From NCBI RefSeq assembly GCF_025947285.1, contig NZ_CP110008.1:1178001-1242000 (forward strand): 64,000 nucleotides of DNA, in the 5' to 3' direction. Position numbers and translations under genes: made by a program. Source of the stretch: Flavobacterium sp. N2820 (GTDB lineage: Bacteria > Bacteroidota > Bacteroidia > Flavobacteriales > Flavobacteriaceae). The notes beneath the pieces were generated by a model, which was given only the letters and a program-made list of their open reading frames with translations, ran no database searches and had not been told where the DNA came from. Shown in pieces: positions 15,679 to 23,497 of the stretch (within the stretch, counting starts at the first letter, position 1; the number at the start of each line of letters is the position of its first letter).

Positions 15679-16230
15679 ATGAAATCACTATTTACTTTTT
15701 TATTAATTATACTTATAAATCATACAATCCTATCACAAAGTGATTTAACTGATTTATCAAAAATTAAATTGTGTGAAACTAAAATTTCAGATTTTGGAGA
15801 ACCTTTAACTACAGTTTTAGTCAAAGAATTAGATGAATGCCCAAATGGAATTACACCCTTAAAAATTCCTGGCTATCAACATAAAAGCGGTTTTACTTTT
15901 TCATCATACAAAAACGTTATATTTCAAATTCATTTAGCAGATAGTACAATTTATAAAATCATTCTGAACAAAGAATTTAAAGGTTATTTAACAGATGGAA
16001 AATACATAGATTTGTCAACTCTAAAAGCAAAAGATATTAAACATAAAGATTCTTTGTATTGGTTTAAAGAAGGCTGTTCAGAATATTTAGGATTAGGATA
16101 TAAAAATTTTAAGTTTCATATTAAGCAAGATAAATCTATTCCATCTGAAAATACAATTAATCAAGAATTATATAGCGAAAAAAATATCGAAATTGTAACA
16201 ATACAAAGCAATTGTTATAAACGAAAATAA
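15679..16230 (+). CDS. Cassette 18: exported protein of unknown function
   Basis: A 183-residue protein with signal peptide MKSLFTFLLIILINHTILSQ. The mature part contains four cysteines (ETKI region, DECPN, EGCSE, SNCYK) that could form disulfides in the periplasm. No family recognised. The first 15 bases of this cassette and the 15 before its attC differ at a single position when one is reverse-complemented, the best such match in the array. Confidence 0.6.
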   Translation: MKSLFTFLLIILINHTILSQSDLTDLSKIKLCETKISDFGEPLTTVLVKELDECPNGITPLKIPGYQHKSGFTFSSYKNVIFQIHLADSTIYKIILNKEFKGYLTDGKYIDLSTLKAKDIKHKDSLYWFKEGCSEYLGLGYKNFKFHIKQDKSIPSENTINQELYSEKNIEIVTIQSNCYKRK

Positions 16231-16237
16231 TAACATC

Positions 16238-16375
16238 TGCTAACAGCGGTTTGCTTCAATGGCTACTTCCGGATTTTCCTACAGAAAACCCGCTGCTCAA
16301 TGGAATGTTTTGTTATATTTGTAATGGCATGGTGGTGTTGTAAAGGCATTGAAGACAAGCCTTAAAACGTTAGTG
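16238..16375 (+). repeat. attC18 (type A) with embedded promoter
   Basis: TGCTAAC (16238-16244) and GTTAGTG (16369-16375). Two changes in the inner hairpin stem. TATATTTG at 16314-16321. Confidence 0.86.
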
Positions 16376-16398
16376 ACTTTATTCCCAGAACTATAAAA

Positions 16399-16854
16399 AT
16401 GAGTAGAAAGAATATATTTATCGTTGTAATCATTACTGTAAATTTACTATTTGCTTGGTCGACTTTTAATATGTTTTATTATAAAAAATTATCTTTTGAC
16501 ACTTCTGAAAAAGCAAAACTGAATCAAACTAATGTTGACAAAGTTATTAATGGTGATGGAAGTTGGAAATGGAACGAAAAAGAATATGATTTTTATAAAG
16601 AATATTCCTTTTCGTTAACTAAAAATGAGATCAAAGAGTTTAGCAAAATAATAAATTCAGCAAACGCTATATATGTTGATAATATAAGACCTAAAAAATG
16701 GTTTGACATATATATTGTGAAAAAAAACGGAAATAAAAGTTTAATTACTTTAAAGCAGAGTAATGAAAATGAGATATATTTTGATATTAACCATAAAACC
16801 TTTGACGGAAAAAAATTAGAAAAATATATACAGAAACATATCAAACGAAACTAA
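16399..16854 (+). CDS. Cassette 19: single-span membrane protein
   Basis: A 151-residue protein anchored by one N-terminal hydrophobic segment (residues 6-26, no clear cleavage site) with a basic-and-aromatic periplasmic domain containing several KNG/KNE turns. No family recognised. The cassette start GTTAGTGACTTT matches its end (ACAACTGCTAAC) only over the core bases, weaker than for other cassettes. Confidence 0.58.
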   Translation: MSRKNIFIVVIITVNLLFAWSTFNMFYYKKLSFDTSEKAKLNQTNVDKVINGDGSWKWNEKEYDFYKEYSFSLTKNEIKEFSKIINSANAIYVDNIRPKKWFDIYIVKKNGNKSLITLKQSNENEIYFDINHKTFDGKKLEKYIQKHIKRN

Positions 16855-16865
16855 AAAAATACAAC

Positions 16866-17002
16866 TGCTAACACCGTTTTACTCCAACCGCTGACTCTAG
16901 CTTTTTCCGTAGGAAAATCCGCTGCTGAATGGAATGTTTTGTTATATTTGTTATGACTTGGTTGGTGTAAAAGCACTGAAAACAAGTCTAAGAACGTTAT
17001 AG
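16866..17002 (+). repeat. attC19 (diverged type A) with embedded promoter
   Basis: TGCTAAC (16866-16872) and GTTATAG (16996-17002). Left arm drifted; hairpin loop GTA as in attC11. TATATTTG at 16943-16950, 53 nt before the right core. Confidence 0.83.
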
Positions 17003-17009
17003 GATATTT

Positions 17010-17606
17010 ATGAACACGAAACACATCATTCTTTTTTTGTTTTTCGCTTTGAACTTAAGTTGTCAAAGTAAATGTGACTGTAATATTGATTTAAAAGTTG
17101 TAGAAAAAAATGACAGTATACTTAATACTATAAATTCAGTTAATAAGACAATTTGGCGAAAGCATTTGGAAGACTTAAAAGAACCTGATTTAAGATTTGA
17201 GAGTAATGAAGTTTACAGATTATCAATAAAAGACGTAATGACAGGTTCAACATTCATTTATAGAATACAAACCGATTATGAAAATTATAAAATGATTCTT
17301 AAAAAGAATTACAAAACTTTAAATGGAGAAGATAGCATTGAAAAAAAATCAGAAAGAAAGTTGTTAAAAAGTGAGTGGAACAAATTTCAAACCCAAATAA
17401 ATAAAAGCTGTTTTTGGACATTTCCAGTTAGAAATCCTAAAGAACACGGTTTTGATGGTTCAACTTGGGTTTTAGAAGCAAATTCTCCAAATAGTTATAA
17501 TTGTACCGATAGAAAATTTCACGCAGTTCAGAGATGGTCACCAAAAAAAGAAACTGAATTTTATAAGTTATGCAATTTACTTATTGAATTTGATAGTGAA
17601 AAATAA
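17010..17606 (+). CDS. Cassette 20: lipoprotein of unknown function
   Basis: A 198-residue lipoprotein (MNTKHIILFLFFALNLSC, lipidated cysteine 18) followed at once by a CDCN cysteine pair. Mature domain about 175 residues, with conserved-looking aromatic stretches FWTFPVRNP and FDGSTWVLEANSP and a final helix. I do not recognise the family. The ATG is only 14 bp after the cassette boundary. Confidence 0.6.
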   Translation: MNTKHIILFLFFALNLSCQSKCDCNIDLKVVEKNDSILNTINSVNKTIWRKHLEDLKEPDLRFESNEVYRLSIKDVMTGSTFIYRIQTDYENYKMILKKNYKTLNGEDSIEKKSERKLLKSEWNKFQTQINKSCFWTFPVRNPKEHGFDGSTWVLEANSPNSYNCTDRKFHAVQRWSPKKETEFYKLCNLLIEFDSEK

Positions 17607-17613
17607 AAACGTG

Positions 17614-17751
17614 CTATAACAGCGGTTTGCTTCAATGGCTACTTCCGGATTTTCCTGCGGAAAATCCGCTGCTGAATGGAATGTTTTGTTATATTTGTAA
17701 TGGCTTGGTGTTGGTGCGACGCCACTGAGAGCAAGCCGCAGAACGTTAGTT
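17614..17751 (+). repeat. attC20 (type A) with embedded promoter
   Basis: CTATAAC (17614-17620) and GTTAGTT (17745-17751). Hairpin loop TGC. TATATTTG at 17690-17697. Confidence 0.88.
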
Positions 17752-17773
17752 GCAATAAAAAAAATCGTTGTAA

Positions 17774-18343
17774 ATGAAAATCCATTTAATTAGTCTTTTT
17801 ATTATTATACTTATATTTTCTTGTGGTCACGAAAATCCAAAATTACAAAGTATTTCTACTAAAACTCCAGTTGATAGTATTGTAGTTTTGAAAAATGAGA
17901 ATAATAAAATGATTTGCATTTATAGATTTTCAAACGGTAATCCCAAAAAACTTAATGAAAAAATCACTTTTTTACCAAATGGAGAAATTGACTATTCAAA
18001 GAGTATGTTTCTACAAGTAATAGAAAATGATTTAGTTCTTTGGTCACCTAATGAAAAGCAATATCCAATACCAATAAAAAGATATGCACAATTTATCGGT
18101 TGGAAAATTACAAATGATTCAATCGGTAATCAAACTATAAAATTAGACACAACTTTTTTTAGAGAAAACTCGAAAATAGAAAACTATCTTAAATTACTTC
18201 CTCCTAAAGGAAAAATTCTAGAAACCTTGTTTTTAGATACAATTATAAAATCAAAAGGGGAAGAAAATAAAACTATAATAAGAACTATAGAATATGATGT
18301 TGACCTTCGAGACCTTTTAATAGATAAAATTAAAGAACTTTAA
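17774..18343 (+). CDS. Cassette 21: lipoprotein of unknown function
   Basis: A 189-residue lipoprotein (MKIHLISLFIIILIFSC, lipidated cysteine 17). The mature domain is polar and beta-rich, with a repeated 'KNENNKMICIYRF' and 'ITFLPNGEIDY' style of strands, and a C-terminal helix. No family recognised. Cassette-end complementarity is long here (GTTAGTTGCA at the start, TGCAACTAAC at the end). Confidence 0.6.
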   Translation: MKIHLISLFIIILIFSCGHENPKLQSISTKTPVDSIVVLKNENNKMICIYRFSNGNPKKLNEKITFLPNGEIDYSKSMFLQVIENDLVLWSPNEKQYPIPIKRYAQFIGWKITNDSIGNQTIKLDTTFFRENSKIENYLKLLPPKGKILETLFLDTIIKSKGEENKTIIRTIEYDVDLRDLLIDKIKEL

Positions 18344-18354
18344 TAGTTTACTGC

Positions 18355-18490
18355 AACTAACAGTGGTTTTGCACAATGGCTTGGGCTTTGTTTTTCCTTC
18401 GGAAAAACCTCTATGATTAGTAATTTTGTTTTATATTTGCTTTCGTCAGTGATTAATTCAAACCACTCTATAAAGCCTTAAACGTTAGCA
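18355..18490 (+). repeat. attC21 (divergent type) with embedded promoter
   Basis: AACTAAC (18355-18361) and GTTAGCA (18484-18490). Has its own inner hairpin GTTTTTCC-TTC-GGAAAAAC and TATATTTG at 18432-18439, 52 nt before the right core. Confidence 0.84.
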
Positions 18491-18504
18491 GTAATTCTTA
18501 ACCT

Positions 18505-19560
18505 ATGAGACTAAAAATCATTTTAATACTATTGATGTTTTTTAACATAAATTCTTTTGCACAGTTAAATCCTGACCTAATAGTTGGCCGATGGATAAAA
18601 TTTGATGCAGAAATGCGTGATGGAAGCAAGCTGTTGCCTCGACCATATGCAGATTCCACTTATTTTGAATTTACTATTAGTCGGGATAAACTTTCTATGA
18701 ATTCTAATCCTCTTACTAAAGGTAAACCTTACATCAGCTACAAATTAAAAGATAACTATCTAAAAACTTCTGAAACTTCAGGATATACTGTAGAAAGGAT
18801 ATCTAAAGATACTTTAATTCTCTGTGAACGAATTGATGGCCAACAAAATGATAGATTGAAATGTTATCATCTTATACGGGAAGAAACTCTCAATTTAAAT
18901 TTCTTGCAAAAATATCAAGGCAAAAAAGAAATTGTAGCGACAAAACTTTTTACACCACTGTTAAAAGGTGACATTCAAGGTGCCATTTTTAAAGAGTTAG
19001 GCGACAAAAACATTTCCAATTATCACGTGATTGGTAACCTGAAAATTTATAAAGAAAAAAAGATTACAGCACAAATTATTGAATCATCAACAAACGATTC
19101 AACGAAAATTAATATTATAACAAGAATTTTAGAAAATTCCTATGACAAATGGGATTTTAAAAATTTTAGTCAATTTGACAAAATTATAATTCCTTTTGTA
19201 TTAAGAGTACAACGAACAACAGATAAAGGAATAGGATTTAAAGGTATAAATATTCTTTATCATACGCATGATTTAGAAGACGTAAATAGACTCTATGGTC
19301 CAAAAATTAGTGATTTATCTAAAGCGCTTGAATTATACGACGAAGGAACTAAGGCTTATTCAAAAGGAAAATATCTTAAAGCGGCAGAGCTGTTTTCACA
19401 ATCCTATGAATTAAATCCTCAAGAGCTTGATGGCTTATATAACAAAGCCATCGCATTATTTCAAGGAGGAGATAAAACGGGAGCATGCAAAGTTTGGGAG
19501 GAATTGGTGAAGCTAGGTCAAACTAATGGAAAAGAAATGTATAAAACATATTGTAATTAG
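18505..19560 (+). CDS. Cassette 22: exported TPR-containing protein
   Basis: A 351-residue protein with signal peptide MRLKIILILLMFFNINSFAQ. Residues 25-120 look like a lipocalin-type beta domain (LIVGRWIKFDAEM ... SYKLKDNYLKTSE). Residues about 265-345 form two tetratricopeptide repeats (ALELYDEGTKAYSKGKYLKA and LFSQSYELNPQELDGLYNKA), which mediate protein contacts. The largest single-domain-plus-TPR product of the array. Role unknown. Confidence 0.65.
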   Translation: MRLKIILILLMFFNINSFAQLNPDLIVGRWIKFDAEMRDGSKLLPRPYADSTYFEFTISRDKLSMNSNPLTKGKPYISYKLKDNYLKTSETSGYTVERISKDTLILCERIDGQQNDRLKCYHLIREETLNLNFLQKYQGKKEIVATKLFTPLLKGDIQGAIFKELGDKNISNYHVIGNLKIYKEKKITAQIIESSTNDSTKINIITRILENSYDKWDFKNFSQFDKIIIPFVLRVQRTTDKGIGFKGINILYHTHDLEDVNRLYGPKISDLSKALELYDEGTKAYSKGKYLKAAELFSQSYELNPQELDGLYNKAIALFQGGDKTGACKVWEELVKLGQTNGKEMYKTYCN

Positions 19561-19566
19561 AACTAC

Positions 19567-19697
19567 TTCTAATACTCGCTACGCTCCATTGCTGCATTAT
19601 GCAAGCCTAAAACTTTATTCTTCCATATATCTTTTTAACTTGCAGAAAATACTTAGCTAACTAAGTCTCAACGAACGCCAATTGGAGAATGTTGTGC
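19567..19697 (+). repeat. attC22 (degenerate)
   Basis: The left core is mutated (TTCTAAT at 19567-19573 in place of AAC); right core GTTGTGC (19691-19697). Arms pair poorly. Only weak promoter-like elements (TATCTTTT at 19628). Probably a decayed or hybrid site. Confidence 0.55.
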
Positions 19698-19731
19698 ACA
19701 ATACCCGAAAAACGAATAAAAAATATCATCA

Positions 19732-21030
19732 ATGAAATTCTACATAATATATTTTTTTTGTCTCTTCAGCTTTTTGGGAATTGCACAAAGTAATTTTCAA
19801 AAGGATAGCGTTTCAATAACTCAAATAAAATTATTGAATTCCGAATATAAAGATTTTGTATCAGTAAAAAATAAGTTATATGCTATATCTCAAAATAATG
19901 ATTTAATTGAAATTGATTTAAAAAAAGATAATTTCAAATTAATTAAAAATAACATTACTGCAATAGCGAAAAAATCAAATGACGAATTAGTCTTTGGAAG
20001 TAAAGATGGAAAAATATTTATACTAAATAACAAACATAAAGTTAAACAGATTGAGAAAATCGATGCAGAAATATTTTCTGTATTAATAAATACAAAAGAT
20101 GAATATATAATATATTCCAACAAATCTATTTACTACAACAAAAAAAATTATATACCTAAAAGGGAAACCAATTTTTATGGAAAAGTTAGAGCAAAATACA
20201 CAGGAACAATATTAATTGAACCTGATTACATTTATTTAGATAAAATGAATTTTATTTGGTTTGCCTATGATGAAGGAGAATGGGGAGGAAATGTTTGCTT
20301 TTTTGATTTAAATAAAAAAGAATTCATTTACGATGATTGGTTAAGACTTGATGATGAGGTTAAATATAAAGACAGAAATGACTATTTCACAAAATTAAAG
20401 GAAAAATATCCAGAAATAATTAAAGTTACAGAAAAGGATACAGTTTATAAATATCCTTATAGTTTAGGTATTTCAAGTGTAACCAAAGGTGCTACTTACA
20501 ATAACAAAGATGAACTTTTCACAACTTCAAGTGGTGTACTTAACTCAATATACGCAACAAGAAATGGTTTCCATTATTTTGTTGATGGTACTATTATAAA
20601 AATCACAAATAAGGATAGTGATTATTATACATCTTGTTTTGACCAAGATATTCTTGAAGACGAAAGATATAAGATTGCTTTTGAGAGAAATTTTATGGGT
20701 TTTAAAAATAAAGATAGAGAATTAAGAGAAAACATATTAACCGAAAATGAAGTTAATATTTTAGGTCATATTTCATATAACAAATATGATAGTAATTTAT
20801 ACTTCTTTAGTTCTAAAGGTTTTTATACTTTAAATAATTTAGATTGTTCATTTTCAAAAAAACTATTTTTTAATCCAAAACTAACTTGTAATTCACAATA
20901 TGAGAAAGACTATTGTTTACATTTAAATGTGATTAAGTTTGAATTTATAAGTGAAAAAGAAATTCTATTTCTAACCAAAAATGATGGAATTGGATACTAT
21001 AATGGTGAAAGTATAAAATATTATAGATAA
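19732..21030 (+). CDS. Cassette 23: large exported beta-propeller-like protein
   Basis: A 432-residue protein with signal peptide MKFYIIYFFCLFSFLGIAQ. The N-terminal half has short repeating strands (FVSVKNKLYAISQNNDLIEID, ELVFGSKDGKIFILNN, EYIIYSNKSIYYN) with the spacing of WD40/propeller blades, and the C-terminal half repeats this (NLYFFSSKGFYTLNN, EILFLTKNDGIGYYNG). No enzymatic motif. This is the longest cassette gene. The cassette start (GTTGTGC) and end (TGCTAAC) do not match each other, so the present unit may be a fusion of two cassettes. Confidence 0.62.
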   Translation: MKFYIIYFFCLFSFLGIAQSNFQKDSVSITQIKLLNSEYKDFVSVKNKLYAISQNNDLIEIDLKKDNFKLIKNNITAIAKKSNDELVFGSKDGKIFILNNKHKVKQIEKIDAEIFSVLINTKDEYIIYSNKSIYYNKKNYIPKRETNFYGKVRAKYTGTILIEPDYIYLDKMNFIWFAYDEGEWGGNVCFFDLNKKEFIYDDWLRLDDEVKYKDRNDYFTKLKEKYPEIIKVTEKDTVYKYPYSLGISSVTKGATYNNKDELFTTSSGVLNSIYATRNGFHYFVDGTIIKITNKDSDYYTSCFDQDILEDERYKIAFERNFMGFKNKDRELRENILTENEVNILGHISYNKYDSNLYFFSSKGFYTLNNLDCSFSKKLFFNPKLTCNSQYEKDYCLHLNVIKFEFISEKEILFLTKNDGIGYYNGESIKYYR

Positions 21031-21049
21031 CTTAAATAATAAAACCATC

Positions 21050-21183
21050 TGCTAACACAGGTTTCGCAAGATTGCGGGTTTTGGGCTTAATTTAAAGTTG
21101 GTTTTGTAACTTTGAGTTCAGTGTTTAATCGAAAGTTTCGGCTTCTTTAGTCCGCAACCTCGCGAAGCCTGAGAACGTTAGCA
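21050..21183 (+). repeat. attC23 (divergent type) with embedded promoter
   Basis: TGCTAAC (21050-21056) and GTTAGCA (21177-21183). Arms AGGTTTCGCAAGATTGCGG and CCGCAACCTCGCGAAGCCT pair well. TAACTTTG at 21107-21114, 70 nt before the right core, the only exception to the 52-56 nt rule. Confidence 0.84.
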
Positions 21184-21206
21184 GTCATACTGAATTACGA
21201 AAAGAG

Positions 21207-21608
21207 ATGAAAATTTATACTGAATTTAAAACAGATATTATTAGGGTAAAAATAAATGGTACTGAAAAGCATTTTCAATTACCAAATGATTTTTATTCAA
21301 ACAATAAAAAAGAGGAAACGATAAAAATGTTTATTGATGAAGAAATAAATTCAAGAATTAAACATTTTGTAAAAGTTGAAACTGACAAACTAAACTTTAT
21401 AAATCGTGTTAAAAACAAACTTTGGGGAAATGAAGTATTATCCTTAATCGATAATAGTATTGAAAATATAATTTCCGTTGAACAAATGTATGCCTATTCT
21501 ACAATATCTTTTATCGGAAGAAACGTATATATAATTATGAAACCTAATGGATTTGACAGTAAAAATTTAAATGATGTGGAACTAATTAAGGAGCTAAGTG
21601 TAAATTAA
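21207..21608 (+). CDS. Cassette 24: cytosolic protein of unknown function
   Basis: A 133-residue protein without signal peptide. N-terminal strands (YTEFKTDIIRVKINGTEKHF) lead into a helical region and a basic stretch FINRVKNKLWGNEVL, then hydrophobic strands. I do not recognise the family. Last complete cassette of the array; its own attC is truncated on the right. Confidence 0.55.
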   Translation: MKIYTEFKTDIIRVKINGTEKHFQLPNDFYSNNKKEETIKMFIDEEINSRIKHFVKVETDKLNFINRVKNKLWGNEVLSLIDNSIENIISVEQMYAYSTISFIGRNVYIIMKPNGFDSKNLNDVELIKELSVN

Positions 21609-21618
21609 AAGCAAGAAC

Positions 21619-21720
21619 TGCTAACAGCGGTTTGCTTCAATCGTTACCTACTGAATAGAATGTTTTTTTTTATATTTGTAATGGCTTAGTACTGATTTAA
21701 CTCTAAAGCTTAATTTAAGC
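21619..21720 (+). repeat. attC24 (truncated type A) at the array end
   Basis: The left core TGCTAAC (21619-21625) and left arm are intact, but the inner hairpin is deleted and no GTT core follows TATATTTG (21671-21678). The array therefore ends here, and the promoter now faces the leucine-rich-repeat gene at 21759. Confidence 0.78.
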
Positions 21721-21758
21721 TTTAAAAACTAAAAATTATTTTTTCTAAAATTTTATCA

Positions 21759-22916
21759 ATGAATATTAAATCCTGTTTTTTTCTTCTTTTTTCATTATGT
21801 ATTCTTACAACAAGCTGTAGTTCTGAGGATGAATACAATAGTGATTCTGCAATCGTTAATTCAGATCCAAATTGTAATCAAATTGTTACTATTCCAGACG
21901 CCAATTTTAAAGCAAAACTTTTAGCCGGTGGTCATCAAACTTGCGTAACATTGAATGGACAAACAACAATTGATGTCAATGGAGATGGACAAATACAAGT
22001 TTGTGAAGCGGAAAATGTGGGCAGTTTGACTATAGACCAATCAAACATTAATTCGATTGAAGGTATTCATAAATTTAGAAACCTTCAAACTTTATCTGTA
22101 AGTTACAATAACATTAGTCAGGCACTTAACTTAACTAGTTTAAAACGTCTTGTAAATTTGAGAATTTCAGGCAATAACATCCCTTCAATAAATGTTAACG
22201 AACTAAATAATTTAGAAAACTTAATTTGCAACGGAAATGACTTACAATCACTTAATGTCAGCTCACTTCGCTCTTTAAAAACTCTTGAATGTCAGTTTAA
22301 TCAAATCTCAGATCTAAATATTGATGGAGCAGATAATCTTACAAACTTGAGAATTTCTCAAAACAATATTTCTCAAATAGATGTCAGTCATCTATCAAAA
22401 CTTACACAACTTTATGCTGGAGATAACCTCTTAACCAATTTAGATTTGAGTGGTTTGAGGAATCTAAGAAATGTAAATTGTATGTCAAACAACTTGCAAT
22501 CGATAGATGCAAATGGATGCGTAAATTTATTGGATATGGAATGTGGACAAAATAATTTAAATGAACTCAAGCTTACGGGTTGTACACTTCTCACAAATTT
22601 GAATTGTAATCACAATAATTTGACCTCTTTAAATTTAACGGGACTCAGCAATTTAAGCTATGTAGATTGTAATGGAAACCACTTCGTCTCATTAGACATA
22701 AGAGATAGTGTAAATTTGAGTTTTTTTAATGTTAGTTTTAATCCCAATCTGCAATCACTGATTTTAAAAAACGGAAGTTTAGCAACTCAAGGTATAAATA
22801 TTTACCAATGTCCGTCTCTCTTATCAATATGCTGTGATACTATTGAACAAGCAGATATACTTGCTGATGTACAAATATATGGTTACAATTGTACTGTATT
22901 GACTAATTGTTTTTAA
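21759..22916 (+). CDS. Leucine-rich-repeat lipoprotein
   Basis: A 385-residue lipoprotein (lipobox LTTSC, cysteine 20). After IPDANFKAKLLAGG, a motif frequent at the start of Bacteroidota LRR proteins, about ten repeats of 21-23 residues with the pattern L-x-x-L-x-C-x-x-N-x-L fill residues 90-350. Such proteins are surface-exposed binders of proteins or other cells. It sits directly behind the truncated attC24, whose -7 element is 81 bp upstream, so it may be a former cassette or a neighbour now driven by the array. No attC follows it. Confidence 0.8.
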   Translation: MNIKSCFFLLFSLCILTTSCSSEDEYNSDSAIVNSDPNCNQIVTIPDANFKAKLLAGGHQTCVTLNGQTTIDVNGDGQIQVCEAENVGSLTIDQSNINSIEGIHKFRNLQTLSVSYNNISQALNLTSLKRLVNLRISGNNIPSINVNELNNLENLICNGNDLQSLNVSSLRSLKTLECQFNQISDLNIDGADNLTNLRISQNNISQIDVSHLSKLTQLYAGDNLLTNLDLSGLRNLRNVNCMSNNLQSIDANGCVNLLDMECGQNNLNELKLTGCTLLTNLNCNHNNLTSLNLTGLSNLSYVDCNGNHFVSLDIRDSVNLSFFNVSFNPNLQSLILKNGSLATQGINIYQCPSLLSICCDTIEQADILADVQIYGYNCTVLTNCF

Positions 22917-23157
22917 ATGATAAAAAAAAAGATATTCATCAGCAACTATAACTAATCATGATATATATATAAACAATATTAAGTAGAAGGAAATTCATAC
23001 TCTTTTATTTGTATAATTAATGAACATATTAATTGTGGAATAGGTAAATTCATTAGAAAAGAATAATTAAACACATAGATTTAACAATTTATGTCTTTAA
23101 CAAAAAAAGACTCAGATGAACATCCAAGTCTTTTTCTTTTTCAATAATTCTCTTGCA
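22917..23157. other. Intergenic region at the right border of the array
   Basis: AT-rich spacer between the LRR gene and csaA. Apart from the terminator at 23104, I see no gene, attC or recognised site. Confidence 0.6.
23104..23135. terminator. Bidirectional terminator between LRR gene and csaA
   Basis: Stem AAAAAGACT (23104-23112) with AGTCTTTTT (23127-23135) and a 14-base loop, T-rich on both strands, between convergent genes. Confidence 0.7.
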
Positions 23158-23490
23158 CTATCCTACTCGCAAACCATTTGCAACAGGTTTATCCGAGGAT
23201 AGCAAAACAATATCATTAGCTGTTCCTATCGAACCTAACACTAAACATTCACTCATAAAATCAGCGATTTGCTTCTTTGGAAAATTGACAACGGCCACAA
23301 TTTGTTTCCCAATTAAATCGTCTCGGCTATATTGCTTGGTGATTTGCGCGGATGATTTTTTGAGCCCTATTTCCGCTCCAAAATCAATTGTTAATTGAAA
23401 AGCAGGTTTATTTGCCTTTGGAAAATCATGCACCTCAACAATAGTTCCAACACGCATTTCTACTTTTTCAAAATCATGCCAACTAATCAT
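23158..23490 (-). CDS. csaA: CsaA-like tRNA-binding-domain protein
   Basis: A 110-residue protein consisting of one EMAP/tRNA-binding OB fold: FEKVEMRVGTIVEVHDFP at the start, KKSSAQITKQYS in the middle and the conserved GKQIVAVVNFPKKQIADFMSE region. CsaA proteins are described as dimeric tRNA-binding or export-related chaperones. It is the last gene of a minus-strand cluster with the rhodanese (7 bp apart) and thioredoxin genes. Confidence 0.88.
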   Translation of the reverse strand: MISWHDFEKVEMRVGTIVEVHDFPKANKPAFQLTIDFGAEIGLKKSSAQITKQYSRDDLIGKQIVAVVNFPKKQIADFMSECLVLGSIGTANDIVLLSSDKPVANGLRVG

Positions 23491-23497
23491 TTCTAAA

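Larger units (their letters stand above)
2702..21720 (+). mobile_element. Integron-like gene cassette array, 24 cassettes
   Basis: Nineteen kilobases of head-to-tail units each contain one or two + strand genes and end in an attC-like site. All boundaries show AAC...GTT ends, complementary arms and a variable middle. Fourteen sites belong to one highly similar family (type A), three to a second (type B: attC1, 2, 8) and seven are divergent. Cassette-specific complementarity of start and end supports excision as circles. Two adjacent units (4314-4926 and 4927-5539) are identical 613-bp copies. A lone recombinase gene sits at the upstream end, as in sedentary chromosomal integrons. Confidence 0.9.

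Noticed and set aside
3524..21183. CRISPR array
   Set aside because: The repeats are 130-165 bp, separated by whole genes of 0.5-1.5 kb, and have attC-type arms; there are no short direct repeats with unique spacers and no cas genes.
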